Assembly (NCBI GenBank): GCA_021014325.1
Contig: CM037474.1
Coordinates: forward strand, 893,001 to 957,000
DNA from: Plazaster borealis
Lineage: Eukaryota > Echinodermata > Asteroidea > Forcipulatida > Labidiasteridae
Direction: 5' to 3'
Length of the DNA stretch: 64,000 bases
Positions 10,533 through 23,900 of the stretch are shown piece by piece (the stretch's first letter is position 1; every line of letters starts with the position of its first letter). Made by a program: the position numbers and the translations under genes. Below the pieces are notes generated by a model, which was not told the origin of the DNA, searched no databases, and worked only from the letters and a program-made list of their open reading frames with translations.

Positions 10533-11200
10533 GTGGCTTCTTATATAGCGCACATATCCGTCACTCAGTGACGCTCAAGGCGCTTTTAACGTTCATTATT
10601 TTCCCTTAAGGTATTGTGGAGCTACGTTTTGAAGTATGAGACCAAGTCCTTTACATAGCACCATGCAATGGTTTACAAGGTGCTGTGGCGCAATATGCTG
10701 CCGATCAAACCAGGAACACCGGGGCGAACCCCTTCTCTTTTCGATAAGTGCACTGGGTTCTTTAACGTGCATTACACAACACACGGGACCTACGGCTTAA
10801 CGTCCCATCCGAAGGACGAAGCATGTGGTTAAGTATCTTGCTTAAGGACACAAGTGTCACGACTGGGATTCGAACCCACACTCTGCTGATCAGAAACACC
10901 AGAGCTTGAGTTCGGTGTTCTTATCCGCTCGGCCACGACACGCCACAAAGCCAGATGCAAAATGTTTTTGATTGCAGCTTCCTCTGTTCTCAAGATATGT
11001 TATAAGTGGTCGAAATGTAAACACATATCTACAAAACAATGTTGATGATGTCATCATGACGTCACTTCAAATATTAGCAGTCAATGTTGTTGTCTAACAA
11101 CACACCAATTTTCACCTCAGTTGGACGTGTGCTTCAAAAAGTGCACCATTTAGGCAATACCACGTGACACACGAGGATGTTATCAATCTATGACTCCACA
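10021..11200 (+). repeat. Degenerate ~150-bp repeats with TGACGTCA palindromes
   Basis: Diverged units carry the words catgcaaagtttcagcttga, gaaaaggccttgaaaa and tttaaagtgatgtcatg. Exact TGACGTCA palindromes occur at 10278-10285, 10298-10305, 10435-10442 and 11057-11064, with near matches such as gatgatgtcatcat. A SINE (10481-10943) is inserted in the series. TGACGTCA is the consensus CRE bound by CREB/ATF factors, but any regulatory use here is speculative. Confidence 0.55.
10481..10943 (-). mobile_element. tRNA-derived SINE with (ATT)n tail
   Basis: Read on the minus strand, the head at about 10943 begins gtcgtggccgagcggataag. This is the A-box region of a Leu/Ser-type tRNA, and a B box (gggttcgaatccc) follows. 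The body continues to a 3' tail, seen on the plus strand as (aat)n at 10481-10532. A related copy is 51581-51978, and a head fragment is 46106-46222. The tRNA part does not fold to a full gene and is followed by SINE body. Confidence 0.85.
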
Positions 11201-11664
11201 CATATGTTATCTGAATGAAAGTCATTATGTATACCAATTTTGAAACGATTATCATAAACTTCGCCTTGGGACTGTACTAAGTATACAGTGCTCATCATAC
11301 ATCGGTGTATGGGTAAAACACAATTTATACTAAGTATACAAGTAATTATATGAAACTATTTTCCCCCAATTATTTATTGGGTTTTTTTTCATTTTATTGT
11401 ATGTATTTATTTATCTACTTATTTAATTGTTTTCTTGTTTGGATTCCTTTTTCTTTCACGCTCATGTACTTGTTTCATTGTAATATTTGTCTGATATGTC
11501 CTTAGTCAAATAAATAAGAATAACTTAATTAATTTCCCAGGAAATTCATCTAGTGTGAAAGGTTCGTTGATAATCAATAGATAAAGCTTAGAAGATAAGC
11601 AGGTGTAAAAAGGCAATCCAAATTTTCCAGGTAGTTTCTTAAATGTGAACAAGGCTCGGAGTGT
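11201..11664. other. AT-rich, no gene recognised
   Basis: The inverted words gtatacagtgct and agtatacaag near 11280-11340 are short and inconclusive. Nothing else is recognisable. Confidence 0.35.
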
Positions 11665-12150
11665 AGTATAGCGTGTCGTCGCCAAGCATGTTTTCTAGAG
11701 CATTGAACGCAAGTTCTAATGGCTGAGTCATTAGTGTGGGTTCCAATCCCTGTCATGGCACTTGTGTTTTTAGGCACGACACTTAACTAGATTAGATTAG
11801 ATTAGATTAGATAACTTTATTCAATCCAAAACTAGAAATTACAAGACGTCGTCTCTCAAATTACATAAAAATTTATATAAAAATACACATCAAGACACAA
11901 AACACAGAAAAAAACAAAACATAACAACTGCACACAATATAATAATAACTATAATTGCTTCTCATCACCCAGGAGTAAATGGGTACCTGTGAGGGTAGAT
12001 GATGTGAATGATTAGCAACCTGTGCGCCCATTTGGCTGCCGGTGCTGCATACTCCTATGGAGTTGAGATGGTTTCAGGAATGCTTAAGGCCCAACATGTG
12101 CTGTTATGGTCAAAGATACAATGTTTAACAGCACCTTATAAATGCCTATT
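11665..12150 (+). mobile_element. tRNA-derived SINE split by a LINE tail
   Basis: The head (11665-11788) shows a tRNA-like region with a degenerate B box (gtgggttccaatccc), then gcacttgtgttttt and cacgacactta as in the SINE at 46106. The body resumes at about 11956 (cttctcatcacccagg, then gtaaatgggtacctg) and runs to about 12150. The interruption 11789-11955 is a separate retroelement end. Confidence 0.6.
11789..11955 (-). mobile_element. LINE 3' end nested in a SINE
   Basis: On the minus strand this reads as an A/T-rich 3' end with the word ttgaataaagtta, finishing in a (tctaa)n microsatellite. On the plus strand the microsatellite is the agattagattag run at 11789-11813. This is the look of a 5'-truncated CR1/L2-type LINE with a short-repeat tail. 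Its position splits the surrounding SINE. Confidence 0.6.
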
Positions 12151-12483
12151 ATTAAATTAACAAACTTTTACTACTCACCTAGACTTGATCATCACCTGGA
12201 ACGTCGCAAAGATTTCCAACAGTCCTTTGTAGAGGAGAGGTGTTGATTACCATCCAGGAATGTGATGAGTTGACCAAGGTTAATAAGCAAAGGTTATGGT
12301 GTGGGATTCTAAACACCAATCCTCATCATGAAGGAGCTCTGTGAACAGAAGAAAGTATTGATTTTCAAATTCAACTGATTGATACCAACATTGTTTTCAA
12401 GTCACCGAGTACCTTTTTAGAAGTGGAAATCACCAAACATGATAGCAACATAAGGCGAGGGCTACTAGGAAAGAATAGAACAG

Positions 12484-12701
12484 TTAAAAAGAGAGATGAT
12501 ATCTGTTCACAATTCTCTTGAACTGGAATAGATTGCAAAATGGTGGAAAACAAGATACAGGTAGGGAGTTCCAAAGTGCAGTAGTACGAGGGAAAAAGCC
12601 AGTAGAATATCTCACAATATTGGCCTTTTGAACAGATGCAGTGTAGGATGAGAAGATGTGGCAAAACGTGTTCTGTGAATAAGGTACGTTTGTTTTTATG
12701 A
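12484..12701 (-). pseudogene. LINE reverse-transcriptase ORF, C-terminal fragment
   Basis: The minus-strand frame contains FFPRTTALWNSLP followed by an FKRIV-like end. This is the conserved C-terminal tail of CR1/L2/Jockey-type LINE ORF2 proteins (compare FSFLPRSFAEWNKLP in the fragment at 36600-37640). Only about 70 residues remain and no RT catalytic motif is present. Its upstream side is cut by the SINE end that starts the macrosatellite at 12702. Confidence 0.65.
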
Positions 12702-13670
12702 TCTTTCCGTCAAGGGAACTCTGCAAATTCCCACAAGGAGATAAAAATACCAAGCTGGCAACAGCCAGTCTCTCTCATACAATTATTGGTTTAACGTCTA
12801 TGATTATGAATTGCACAAATCAAGAAATTGTGATTCAGTAACTAGACGACAGCACTTATTCATTCCTCAACACTAGCAATTGTGAAACCAGCGGTTAGCT
12901 TGGCTGGATTCGAACCCACAACCTTGTGATTGCAAGTCTGGACAGATATGATGACACGTTAGAGACCTTCTGAGCACAAATTAAATGCAACTAATTATTT
13001 TACATTCACATTTAGTTGAACTATTTGAGTGTTTGTTTTAAATCTAATTAACCATAAATCACAACAATAACAGAACAAAACGCATGCTGAGGTCTAGCGT
13101 GCAATAGTTAAGAGGGATGTGAAGAAAATGCACAGTGAAAATTACCTATGTATGGTTTAAAACGTCATGTAATGGTTTGAATAATAAATGTCACATGACC
13201 AACGATTCTCAAATCAAATGACAATGATCTACACGTACTTGGATATGCCATTTCACACACCTGTATGGCAAATTAACCACGTCAACCACTCAGAAAGTTT
13301 GAATTTGCCATATTTGATGACTCTATTCTGTTTAGGGTGAAGACAATGAAATTAAATTCAATGAAAGATGCCTAAACTTACCAAAGAGTTGCGTGTACTA
13401 AACATTAGTCAGCCAATTCCAGATGTCTAGCCATGTCCTTTCTATTCTTTAGTTATGGCAGCTCCTACCATGAATCACACTCCCCCTGCTGAAACCAAGC
13501 ATTAGCTCCAAGATTTCAGCAACATCCCTGGTCCAACCAAACTCGTGATGGCATACCTTCAAAAGGAAAAGAAAATACATGTTCATGTATCATTCTTGAA
13601 CAAAAGGACCTAAAGTTGTGCAGTCTGGAAGCTGACCGAATTTATTGTATGAAGAAAACAGTATATAATT

Positions 13671-13931
13671 GAGCTTTCCGTCAAGGGAACTCTGCAAATT
13701 CCCACAAGGGGATATAAACATCAAGCTTGCAACAGCCAGTCTCTCTCATACAAACATTGGTTTAACGTCTATGATTATGACTTGCACATATCAAGAAATT
13801 GTGATTCAGTAACTAGATGACAACACTTATTCATTCCTCAACACTAGCAATTGTGAAACCAGCGGTTAACTTGGCTGGATTCAAACCCACAACCTTGTGA
13901 TTGCAAGTCTGGACAGATATGATGACACGTT
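13671..13931 (-). mobile_element. tRNA-derived SINE inside each macrosatellite unit
   Basis: Described in unit 2; every unit has it at the same offset (unit 1 at 12702-12961). Read on the minus strand it has a tRNA-like head with anticodon-arm and B-box words gcaatcacaaggttgtgggt and ttgaatcc. The body contains gtaactagatgac, aagaaattgtgattcag and aacagccagtctctctcat in plus-strand wording. An independent copy outside the array lies at 44838-45057 on the plus strand with a better A box (tggtccagtggttaga). The SINE end coincides with the left boundary of the array. Confidence 0.85.
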
Positions 13932-14749
13932 AGAGACCTTCTGAGCACAAGTTAAATGCAACTAATTATTTTACATTCACATTTAGTTGAACTACTTGAG
14001 TGTTTGTTTTGAATCTAATTGACCATAAATCACAACAATTACAGAACTAAACCACAGCTGAAACCTAGAAATAGCATGCTGAGAATGATTAGGTTAATGA
14101 AAGACTTTGGAACACTAGGTGGCGGCAGGCAATCCAGGATAATTTCCATTGTTTACGTAGTTGTTTATGTAGTTACGTATTAACGAGAATGATGGATTTA
14201 ACTAGTAAGTCTGGTGCATGTTAAGAAGTATAATGGTGAACATATTTATTGTACAAGGCAAAGCTGAGTTCAATGGAACATTCCATCTTTCAACCAATGA
14301 AAATATCCTCTCCATTGCATGAACGCTAAATGCTCATTATTTGTTTTATACATTATCTAAGTAGATCTTCATTTGGAAGAAAAACTATCAACAAAACTGT
14401 ACAAAATTGTGTTCTGGCATCCACAACAAGGTCAATTTGCACTGCTGTGTCTAACGCATGCTGAGGTCTAGCGTGCAATAGTTAAGAGGAATGTGAAGAA
14501 AATGCACAGTGAATAGTACTTATGTATGGTTTAAAACGTCATGGTTTGAATAATGAATGTCACATGACCAACAATTCTCAAATCAAATGATAATGATCTA
14601 CATGTACTTGGGTATGCCATTGACACACCTGTATGGCAAATTAACCATGTCAACCACTCAGAAAGTTTGAATTTGCCATATTTGATGACTCTATTCTGTT
14701 TAGGGTGAAGACAATGAAATTAAATTCAATGAAAGACGCCTAAACTTAC

Positions 14750-14924
14750 CAAAGAGTTGCGTGTACTAAACATTAGTCAGCCAATTCCAGATGTCTAGCC
14801 ATGTCCTTTCTATTCTTTAGTTATGGCAGCTCCTACCATGAATCACACTCCCCCTGCTGAAACCAAGCATTAGCTCCACGATTTCAGCAACATCCCTGGT
14901 CCAACCAAACTCGTGATGGCATAC
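14750..14924 (-). pseudogene. Dead exon of a DDE integrase-like gene, in each satellite unit
   Basis: Described in unit 2; it recurs at the same offset in all ten units. The minus strand shows a pyrimidine-rich acceptor (ttttccttttgaag) and, 175 bp later, a consensus donor (ctttg, then gtaagt). The enclosed sequence translates, with one frame break, to GMPSRVWLDQ, then EIVELMLGF, SVIHGRSCHN, stop, RIERTWLDIW. This resembles the block around PSRVR.D.G.EN and HNQRIERLW in metazoan integrase-core (RNase H fold, DDE) proteins related to Ginger-type transposases. The stop sits where Gln is usual, and the first Asp region carries a small deletion. It is therefore a captured, non-functional exon. 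Family assignment is from motif memory only. Confidence 0.55.
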
Positions 14925-17900
14925 CTTCAAAAGGAAAAGAAAATACATGTTCATGTATCATTCTTGAACAAAAGGACCTAAAGTTGTGCAGTCTGGAAGC
15001 TGACCGAATTTATTGTATGAAGAAAACAGTATATAATTGAGCTTTCCATCAAGGGAACTCTGCAAATTCCAACAAGGGGATATAAACATCAAGCTTGCAA
15101 CAGCCAGTCTCTCTCATACAAACATTGGTTTAACGTCTATGATTATGACTTGCACATATCAAGAAATTGTGATTCAGTAACTAGATGACAACACTTATTC
15201 ATTCCTCAACACTAGCAATTGTGAAACCAGCGGTTAACTTGGCTGGATTCAAACCCACAACCTTGTGATTGCAAGTCTGGACAGATATGATGACACGTTA
15301 GAGACCTTCTGAGCACAAGTTAAATGCAACTAATTATTTTACATTCACATTTAGTTGAACTACTTGAGTGTTTGTTTTGAATCTAATTGACCATAAATCA
15401 CAACAATTACAGAACTAAACCACAGCTGAAACCTAGAAATAGCATGCTGAGAATGATTAGGTTAATGAAAGACTTTGGAACACTAGGTGGCGGCAGGCAA
15501 TCCAGGATAATTTCCATTGTTTACGTAGTTGTTTATGTAGTTACGTATTAACGAGAATGATGGATTTAACTAGTAAGTCTGGTGCATGTTAAGAAGTATA
15601 ATGGTGAACATATTTATTGTACAAGGCAAAGCTGAGTTCAATGGAACATTCCATCTTTCAACCAATGAAAATATCCTCTCCATTGCATGAACGCTAAATG
15701 CTCATTATTTGTTTTATACATTATCTAAGTAGATCTTCATTTGGAAGAAAAACTATCAACAAAACTGTACAAAATTGTGTTCTGGCATCCACAACAAGGT
15801 CAATTTGCACTGCTGTGTCTAACGCATGCTGAGGTCTAGCGTGCAATAGTTAAGAGGAATGTGAAGAAAATGCACAGTAAATAGTACCTATGTATGGTTT
15901 AAAACGTCATGGTTTGAATAATGAATGTCACATGACCAACAATTCTCAAATCAAATGATAATGATCTACATGTACTTGGGTATGCCATTGACACACCTGT
16001 ATGGCAAATTAACCATGTCAACCACTCAGAAAGTTTGAATTTGCTATAGTTGATGACTCTATTCTGTTTTGGGTGAAGACAATGAAATTAAATTCAATGA
16101 AAGACGCCTAAACTTACCAAAGAGTTGCGTGTACTAAACATTAGTCAGCCAATTCCAGATGTCTAGCCATGTCCTTTCTATTCTTTAGTTATGGCAGCTC
16201 CTACCATGAATCACACTCCCCCTGCTGAAACCAAGCATTAGCTCCACGATTTCAGCAACATCCCTGGTCCAACCAAACTCGTGATGGCATACCTTCAAAA
16301 GGAAAAGAAAATACATGTTCATGTATCATTCTTGAACAAAAGGACCTAAAGTTGTGCAGTCTGGAAGCTGACCGAATTTATTGTATGAAGAAAACAGTAT
16401 ATAATTGAGCTTTCCGTCAAGGGAACTCTGCAAACTCCAACAAGGGGATATAAACATCAAGCTTGCAACAGCCAGTCTCTCTCATACAAACATTGGTTTA
16501 ACGTCTATGATTATGACTTGCACATATCAAGAAATTGTGATTCAGTAACTAGATGACAACACTTATTCATTCCTCAACACTAGCAATTGTGAAACCAGCG
16601 GTTAACTTGGCTGGATTCAAACCCACAACCTTGTGATTGCAAGTCTGGACAGATATGATGACACGTTAGAGACCTTCTGAGCACAAGTTAAATGCAACTA
16701 ATTATTTTACATTCACATTTAGTTGAACTACTTGAGTGTTTGTTTTGAATCTAATTGACCATAAATCACAACAATTACAGAACTAAACCACAGCTGAAAC
16801 CTAGAAATAGCATGCTGAGAATGATTAGGTTAATGAAAGACTTTGGAACACTAGGTGGCGGCAGGCAATCCAGGATAATTTCCATTGTTTACGTAGTTGT
16901 TTATGTAGTTACGTATTAACGAGAATGATGGATTTAACTAGTAAGTCTGGTGCATGTTAAGAAGTATAATGGTGAACATATTTATTGTACAAGGCAAAGC
17001 TGAGTTCAATGGAACATTCCATCTTTCAACCAATGAAAATATCCTCTCCATTGCATGAACGCTAAATGCTCATTATTTGTTTTATACATTATCTAAGTAG
17101 ATCTTCATTTGGAAGAAAAACTATCAACAAAACTGTACAAAATTGTGTTCTGGCATCCACAACAAGGTCAATTTGCACTGCTGTGTCTAACGCATGCTGA
17201 GGTCTAGCGTGCAATAGTTAAGAGGAATGTGAAGAAAATGCACAGTGAATAGTACCTATGTATGGTTTAAAACGTCATGGTTTGAATAATGAATGTCACA
17301 TGACCAACAATTCTCAAATCAAATGATAATGATCTACATGTACTTGGGTATGCCATTGACACACCTGTATGGCAAATTAACCATGTCAACCACTCAGAAA
17401 GTTTGAATTTGCCATATTTGATGACTCTATTCTGTTTAGGGTGAAGACAATGAAATTAAATTCAATGAAAGACGCCTAAACTTACCAAAGAGTTGCGTGT
17501 ACTAAACATTAGTCAGCCAATTCCAGATGTCTAGCCATGTCCTTTCTATTCTTTAGTTATGGCAGCTCCTACCATGAATCACACTCCCTGCTGAAACCAA
17601 GCATTAGCTCCACGATTTCAGCAACATCCCTGGTCCAACCAAACTCGTGATGGCATACCTTCAAAAGGAAAAGAAAATACATGTTCATGTATCATTCTTG
17701 AACAAAAGGACCTAAAGTTGTGCAGTCTGGAAGCTGACCGAATTTATTGTATGAAGAAAACAGTATATAATTGAGCTTTCCGTCAAGGGAACTCTGCAAA
17801 TTCCAACAAGGGGATATAAACATCAAGCTTGCAACAGCCAGTCTCTCTCATACAAACATTGGTTTAACGTCTATGATTATGACTTGCACATATCAAGAAA

Positions 17901-20900
17901 TTGTGATTCAGTAACTAGATGACAACACTTATTCATTCCTCAACACTAGCAATTGTGAAACCAGCGGTTAACTTGGCTGGATTCAAACCCACAACCTTGT
18001 GATTGCAAGTCTGGACAGATATGATGACACGTTAGAGACCTTCTGAGCACAAGTTAAATGCAACTAATTATTTTACATTCACATTTAGTTGAACTACTTG
18101 AGTGTTTGTTTTGAATCTAATTGACCATAAATCACAACAATTACAGAACTAAACCACAGCTGAAACCTAGAAATAGCATGCTGAGAATGATTAGGTTAAT
18201 GAAAGACTTTGGAACACTAGGTGGCGGCAGGCAATCCAGGATAATTTCCATTGTTTACGTAGTTGTTTATGTAGTTACGTATTAACGAGAATGATGGATT
18301 TAACTAGTAAGTCTGGTGCATGTTAAGAAGTATAATGGTGAACATATTTATTGTACAAGGCAAAGCTGAGTTCAATGGAACATTCCATCTTTCAACCAAT
18401 GAAAATATCCTCTCCATTGCATGAACGCTAAATGCTCATTATTTGTTTTATACATTATCTAAGTAGATCTTCATTTGGAAGAAAAACTATCAACAAAACT
18501 GTACAAAATTGTGTTCTGGCATCCACAACAAGGTCAATTTGCACTGCTGTGTCTAACGCATGCTGAGGTCTAGCGTGCAATAGTTAAGAGGAATGTGAAG
18601 AAAATGCACAGTGAATAGTACCTATGTATGGTTTAAAACGTCATGGTTTGAATAATGAATGTCACATGACCAACAATTCTCAAATCAAATGATAATGATC
18701 TACATGTACTTGGGTATGCCATTGACACACCTGTATGGCAAATTAACCATGTCAACCACTCAGAAAGTTTGAATTTGCCATATTTGATGACTCTATTCTG
18801 TTTAGGGTGAAGACAATGAAATTAAATTCAATGAAAGACGCCTAAACTTACCAAAGAGTTGCGTGTACTAAACATTAGTCAGCCAATTCCAGATGTCTAG
18901 CCATGTCCTTTCTATTCTTTAGTTATGGCAGCTCCTACCATGAATCACACTCCCCCTGCTGAAACCAAGCATTAGCTCCACGATTTCAGCAACATCCTGG
19001 TCCAACCAAACTCGTGATGGCATACCTTCAAAAGGAAAAGAAAATACATGTTCATGTATCATTCTTGAACAAAAGGACCTAAAGTTGTGCAGTCTGGAAG
19101 CTGACCGAATTTATTGTATGAAGAAAACAGTATATAATTGAGCTTTCCGTCAAGGGAACTCTGCAAATTCCAACAAGGGGATATAAACATCAAGCTTGCA
19201 ACAGCCAGTCTCTCTCATACAAACATTGGTTTAACGTCTATGATTATGACTTGCACATATCAAGAAATTGTGATTCAGTAACTAGATGACAACACTTATT
19301 CATTCCTCAACACTAGCAATTGTGAAACCAGCGGTTAACTTGGCTGGATTCAAACCCACAACCTTGTGATTGCAAGTCTGGACAGATATGATGACACGTT
19401 AGAGACCTTCTGAGCACAAGTTAAATGCAACTAATTATTTTACATTCACATTTAGTTGAACTACTTGAGTGTTTGTTTTGAATCTAATTGACCATAAATC
19501 ACAACAATTACAGAACTAAACCACAGCTGAAACCTAGAAATAGCATGCTGAGAATGATTAGGTTAATGAAAGACTTTGGAACACTAGGTGGCGGCAGGCA
19601 ATCCAGGATAATTTCCATTGTTTACGTAGTTGTTTATGTAGTTACGTATTAACGAGAATGATGGATTTAACTAGTAAGTCTGGTGCATGTTAAGAAGTAT
19701 AATGGTGAACATATTTATTGTACAAGGCAAAGCTGAGTTCAATGGAACATTCCATCTTTCAACCAATGAAAATATCCTCTCCATTGCATGAACGCTAAAT
19801 GCTCATTATTTGTTTTATACATTATCTAAGTAGATCTTCATTTGGAAGAAAAACTATCAACAAAACTGTACAAAATTGTGTTCTGGCATCCACAACAAGG
19901 TCAATTTGCACTGCTGTGTCTAACGCATGCTGAGGTCTAGCGTGCAATAGTTAAGAGGAATGTGAAGAAAATGCACAGTGAATAGTACCTATGTATGGTT
20001 TAAAACGTCATGGTTTGAATAATGAATGTCACATGACCAACAATTCTCAAATCAAATGATAATGATCTACATGTACTTGGGTATGCCATTGACACACCTG
20101 TATGGCAAATTAACCATGTCAACCACTCAGAAAGTTTGAATTTGCCATATTTGATGACTCTATTCTGTTTAGGGTGAAGACAATGAAATTAAATTCAATG
20201 AAAGACGCCTAAACTTACCAAAGAGTTGCGTGTACTAAACATTAGTCAGCCAATTCCAGATGTCTAGCCATGTCCTTTCTATTCTTTAGTTATGGCAGCT
20301 CCTACCATGAATCACACTCCCCCTGCTGAAACCAAGCATTAGCTCCACGATTTCAGCAACATCCCTGGTCCAACCAAACTCGTGATGGCATACCTTCAAA
20401 AGGAAAAGAAAATACATGTTCATGTATCATTCTTGAACAAAAGGACCTAAAGTTGTGCAGTCTGGAAGCTGACCGAATTTATTGTATGAAGAAAACAGTA
20501 TATAATTGAGCTTTCCGTCAAGGGAACTCTGCAAATTCCAACAAGGGGATATAAACATCAAGCTTGCAACAGCCAGTCTCTCTCATACAAACATTGGTTT
20601 AACGTCTATGATTATGACTTGCACATATCAAGAAATTGTGATTCAGTAACTAGATGACAACACTTATTCATTCCTCAACACTAGCAATTGTGAAACCAGC
20701 GGTTAACTTGGCTGGATTCAAACCCACAACCTTGTGATTGCAAGTCTGGACAGATATGATGACACGTTAGAGACCTTCTGAGCACAAGTTAAATGCAACT
20801 AATTATTTTACATTCACATTTAGTTGAACTACTTGAGTGTTTGTTTTGAATCTAATTGACCATAAATCACAACAATTACAGAACTAAACCACAGCTGAAA

Positions 20901-23900
20901 CCTAGAAATAGCATGCTGAGAATGATTAGGTTAATGAAAGACTTTGGAACACTAGGTGGCGGCAGGCAATCCAGGATAATTTCCATTGTTTACGTAGTTG
21001 TTTATGTAGTTACGTATTAACGAGAATGATGGATTTAACTAGTAAGTCTGGTGCATGTTAAGAAGTATAATGGTGAACATATTTATTGTACAAGGCAAAG
21101 CTGAGTTCAATGGAACATTCCATCTTTCAACCAATGAAAATATCCTCTCCATTGCATGAACGCTAAATGCTCATTATTTGTTTTATACATTATCTAAGTA
21201 GATCTTCATTTGGAAGAAAAACTATCAACAAAACTGTACAAAATTGTGTTCTGGCATCCACAACAAGGTCAATTTGCACTGCTGTGTCTAACGCATGCTG
21301 AGGTCTAGCGTGCAATAGTTAAGAGGAATGTGAAGAAAATGCACAGTGAATAGTACCTATGTATGGTTTAAAACGTCATGGTTTGAATAATGAATGTCAC
21401 ATGACCAACAATTCTCAAATCAAATGATAATGATCTACATGTACTTGGGTATGCCATTGACACACCTGTATGGCAAATTAACCATGTCAACCACTCAGAA
21501 AGTTTGAATTTGCTATAGTTGATGACTCTATTCTGTTTTGGGTGAAGACAATGAAATTAAATTCAATGAAAGACGCCTAAACTTACCAAAGAGTTGCGTG
21601 TACTAAACATTAGTCAGCCAATTCCAGATGTCTAGCCATGTCCTTTCTATTCTTTAGTTATGGCAGCTCCTACCATGAATCACACTCCCCCTGCTGAAAC
21701 CAAGCATTAGCTCCACGATTTCAGCAACATCCCTGGTCCAACCAAACTCGTGATGGCATACCTTCAAAAGGAAAAGAAAATACATGTTCATGTATCATTC
21801 TTGAACAAAAGGACCTAAAGTTGTGCAGTCTGGAAGCTGACCGAATTTATTGTATGAAGAAAACAGTATATAATTGAGCTTTCCGTCAAGGGAACTCTGC
21901 AAATTCCAACAAGGGGATATAAACATCAAGCTTGCAACAGCCAGTCTCTCTCATACAAACATTGGTTTAACGTCTATGATTATGACTTGCACATATCAAG
22001 AAATTGTGATTCAGTAACTAGATGACAACACTTATTCATTCCTCAACACTAGCAATTGTGAAACCAGCGGTTAACTTGGCTGGATTCAAACCCACAACCT
22101 TGTGATTGCAAGTCTGGACAGATATGATGACACGTTAGAGACCTTCTGAGCACAAGTTAAATGCAACTAATTATTTTACATTCACATTTAGTTGAACTAC
22201 TTGAGTGTTTGTTTTGAATCTAATTGACCATAAATCACAACAATTACAGAACTAAACCACAGCTGAAACCTAGAAATAGCATGCTGAGAATGATTAGGTT
22301 AATGAAAGACTTTGGAACACTAGGTGGCGGCAGGCAATCCAGGATAATTTCCATTGTTTACGTAGTTGTTTATGTAGTTACGTATTAACGAGAATGATGG
22401 ATTTAACTAGTAAGTCTGGTGCATGTTAAGAAGTATAATGGTGAACATATTTATTGTACAAGGCAAAGCTGAGTTCAATGGAACATTCCATCTTTCAACC
22501 AATGAAAATATCCTCTCCATTGCATGAACGCTAAATGCTCATTATTTGTTTTATACATTATCTAAGTAGATCTTCATTTGGAAGAAAAACTATCAACAAA
22601 ACTGTACAAAATTGTGTTCTGGCATCCACAACAAGGTCAATTTGCACTGCTGTGTCTAACGCATGCTGAGGTCTAGCGTGCAATAGTTAAGAGGAATGTG
22701 AAGAAAATGCACAGTGAATAGTACCTATGTATGGTTTAAAACGTCATGGTTTGAATAATGAATGTCACATGACCAACAATTCTCAAATCAAATGATAATG
22801 ATCTACATGTACTTGGGTATGCCATTGACACACCTGTATGGCAAATTAACCATGTCAACCACTCAGAAAGTTTGAATTTGCCATATTTGATGACTCTATT
22901 CTGTTTAGGGTGAAGACAATGAAATTAAATTCAATGAAAGACGCCTAAACTTACCAAAGAGTTGCGTGTACTAAACATTAGTCAGCCAATTCCAGATGTC
23001 TAGCCATGTCCTTTCTATTCTTTAGTTATGGCAGCTCCTACCATGAATCACACTCCCCCTGCTGAAACCAAGCATTAGCTCCACGATTTCAGCAACATCC
23101 CTGGTCCAACCAAACTCGTGATGGCATACCTTCAAAAGGAAAAGAAAATACATGTTCATGTATCATTCTTGAACAAAAGGACCTAAAGTTGTGCAGTCTG
23201 GAAGCTGACCGAATTTATTGTATGAAGAAAACAGTATATAATTGAGCTTTCCGTCAAGGGAACTCTGCAAATTCCAACAAGGGGATATAAACATCAAGCT
23301 TGCAACAGCCAGTCTCTCTCATACAAACATTGGTTTAACGTCTATGATTATGACTTGCACATATCAAGAAATTGTGATTCAGTAACTAGATGACAACACT
23401 TATTCATTCCTCAACACTAGCAATTGTGAAACCAGCGGTTAACTTGGCTGGATTCAAACCCACAACCTTGTGATTGCAAGTCTGGACAGATATGATGACA
23501 CGTTAGAGACCTTCTGAGCACAAGTTAAATGCAACTAATTATTTTACATTCACATTTAGTTGAACTACTTGAGTGTTTGTTTTGAATCTAATTGACCATA
23601 AATCACAACAATTACAGAACTAAACCACAGCTGAAACCTAGAAATAGCATGCTGAGAATGATTAGGTTAATGAAAGACTTTGGAACACTAGGTGGCGGCA
23701 GGCAATCCAGGATAATTTCCATTGTTTACGTAGTTGTTTATGTAGTTACGTATTAACGAGAATGAAGGATTTAACTAGTAAGTCTGGTGCATGTTAAGAA
23801 GTATAATGGTGAACATATTTATTGTACAAGGCAAAGCTGAGTTCAATGGAACATTCCATCTTTCAACCAATGAAAATATCCTCTCCATTGCATGAACGCT

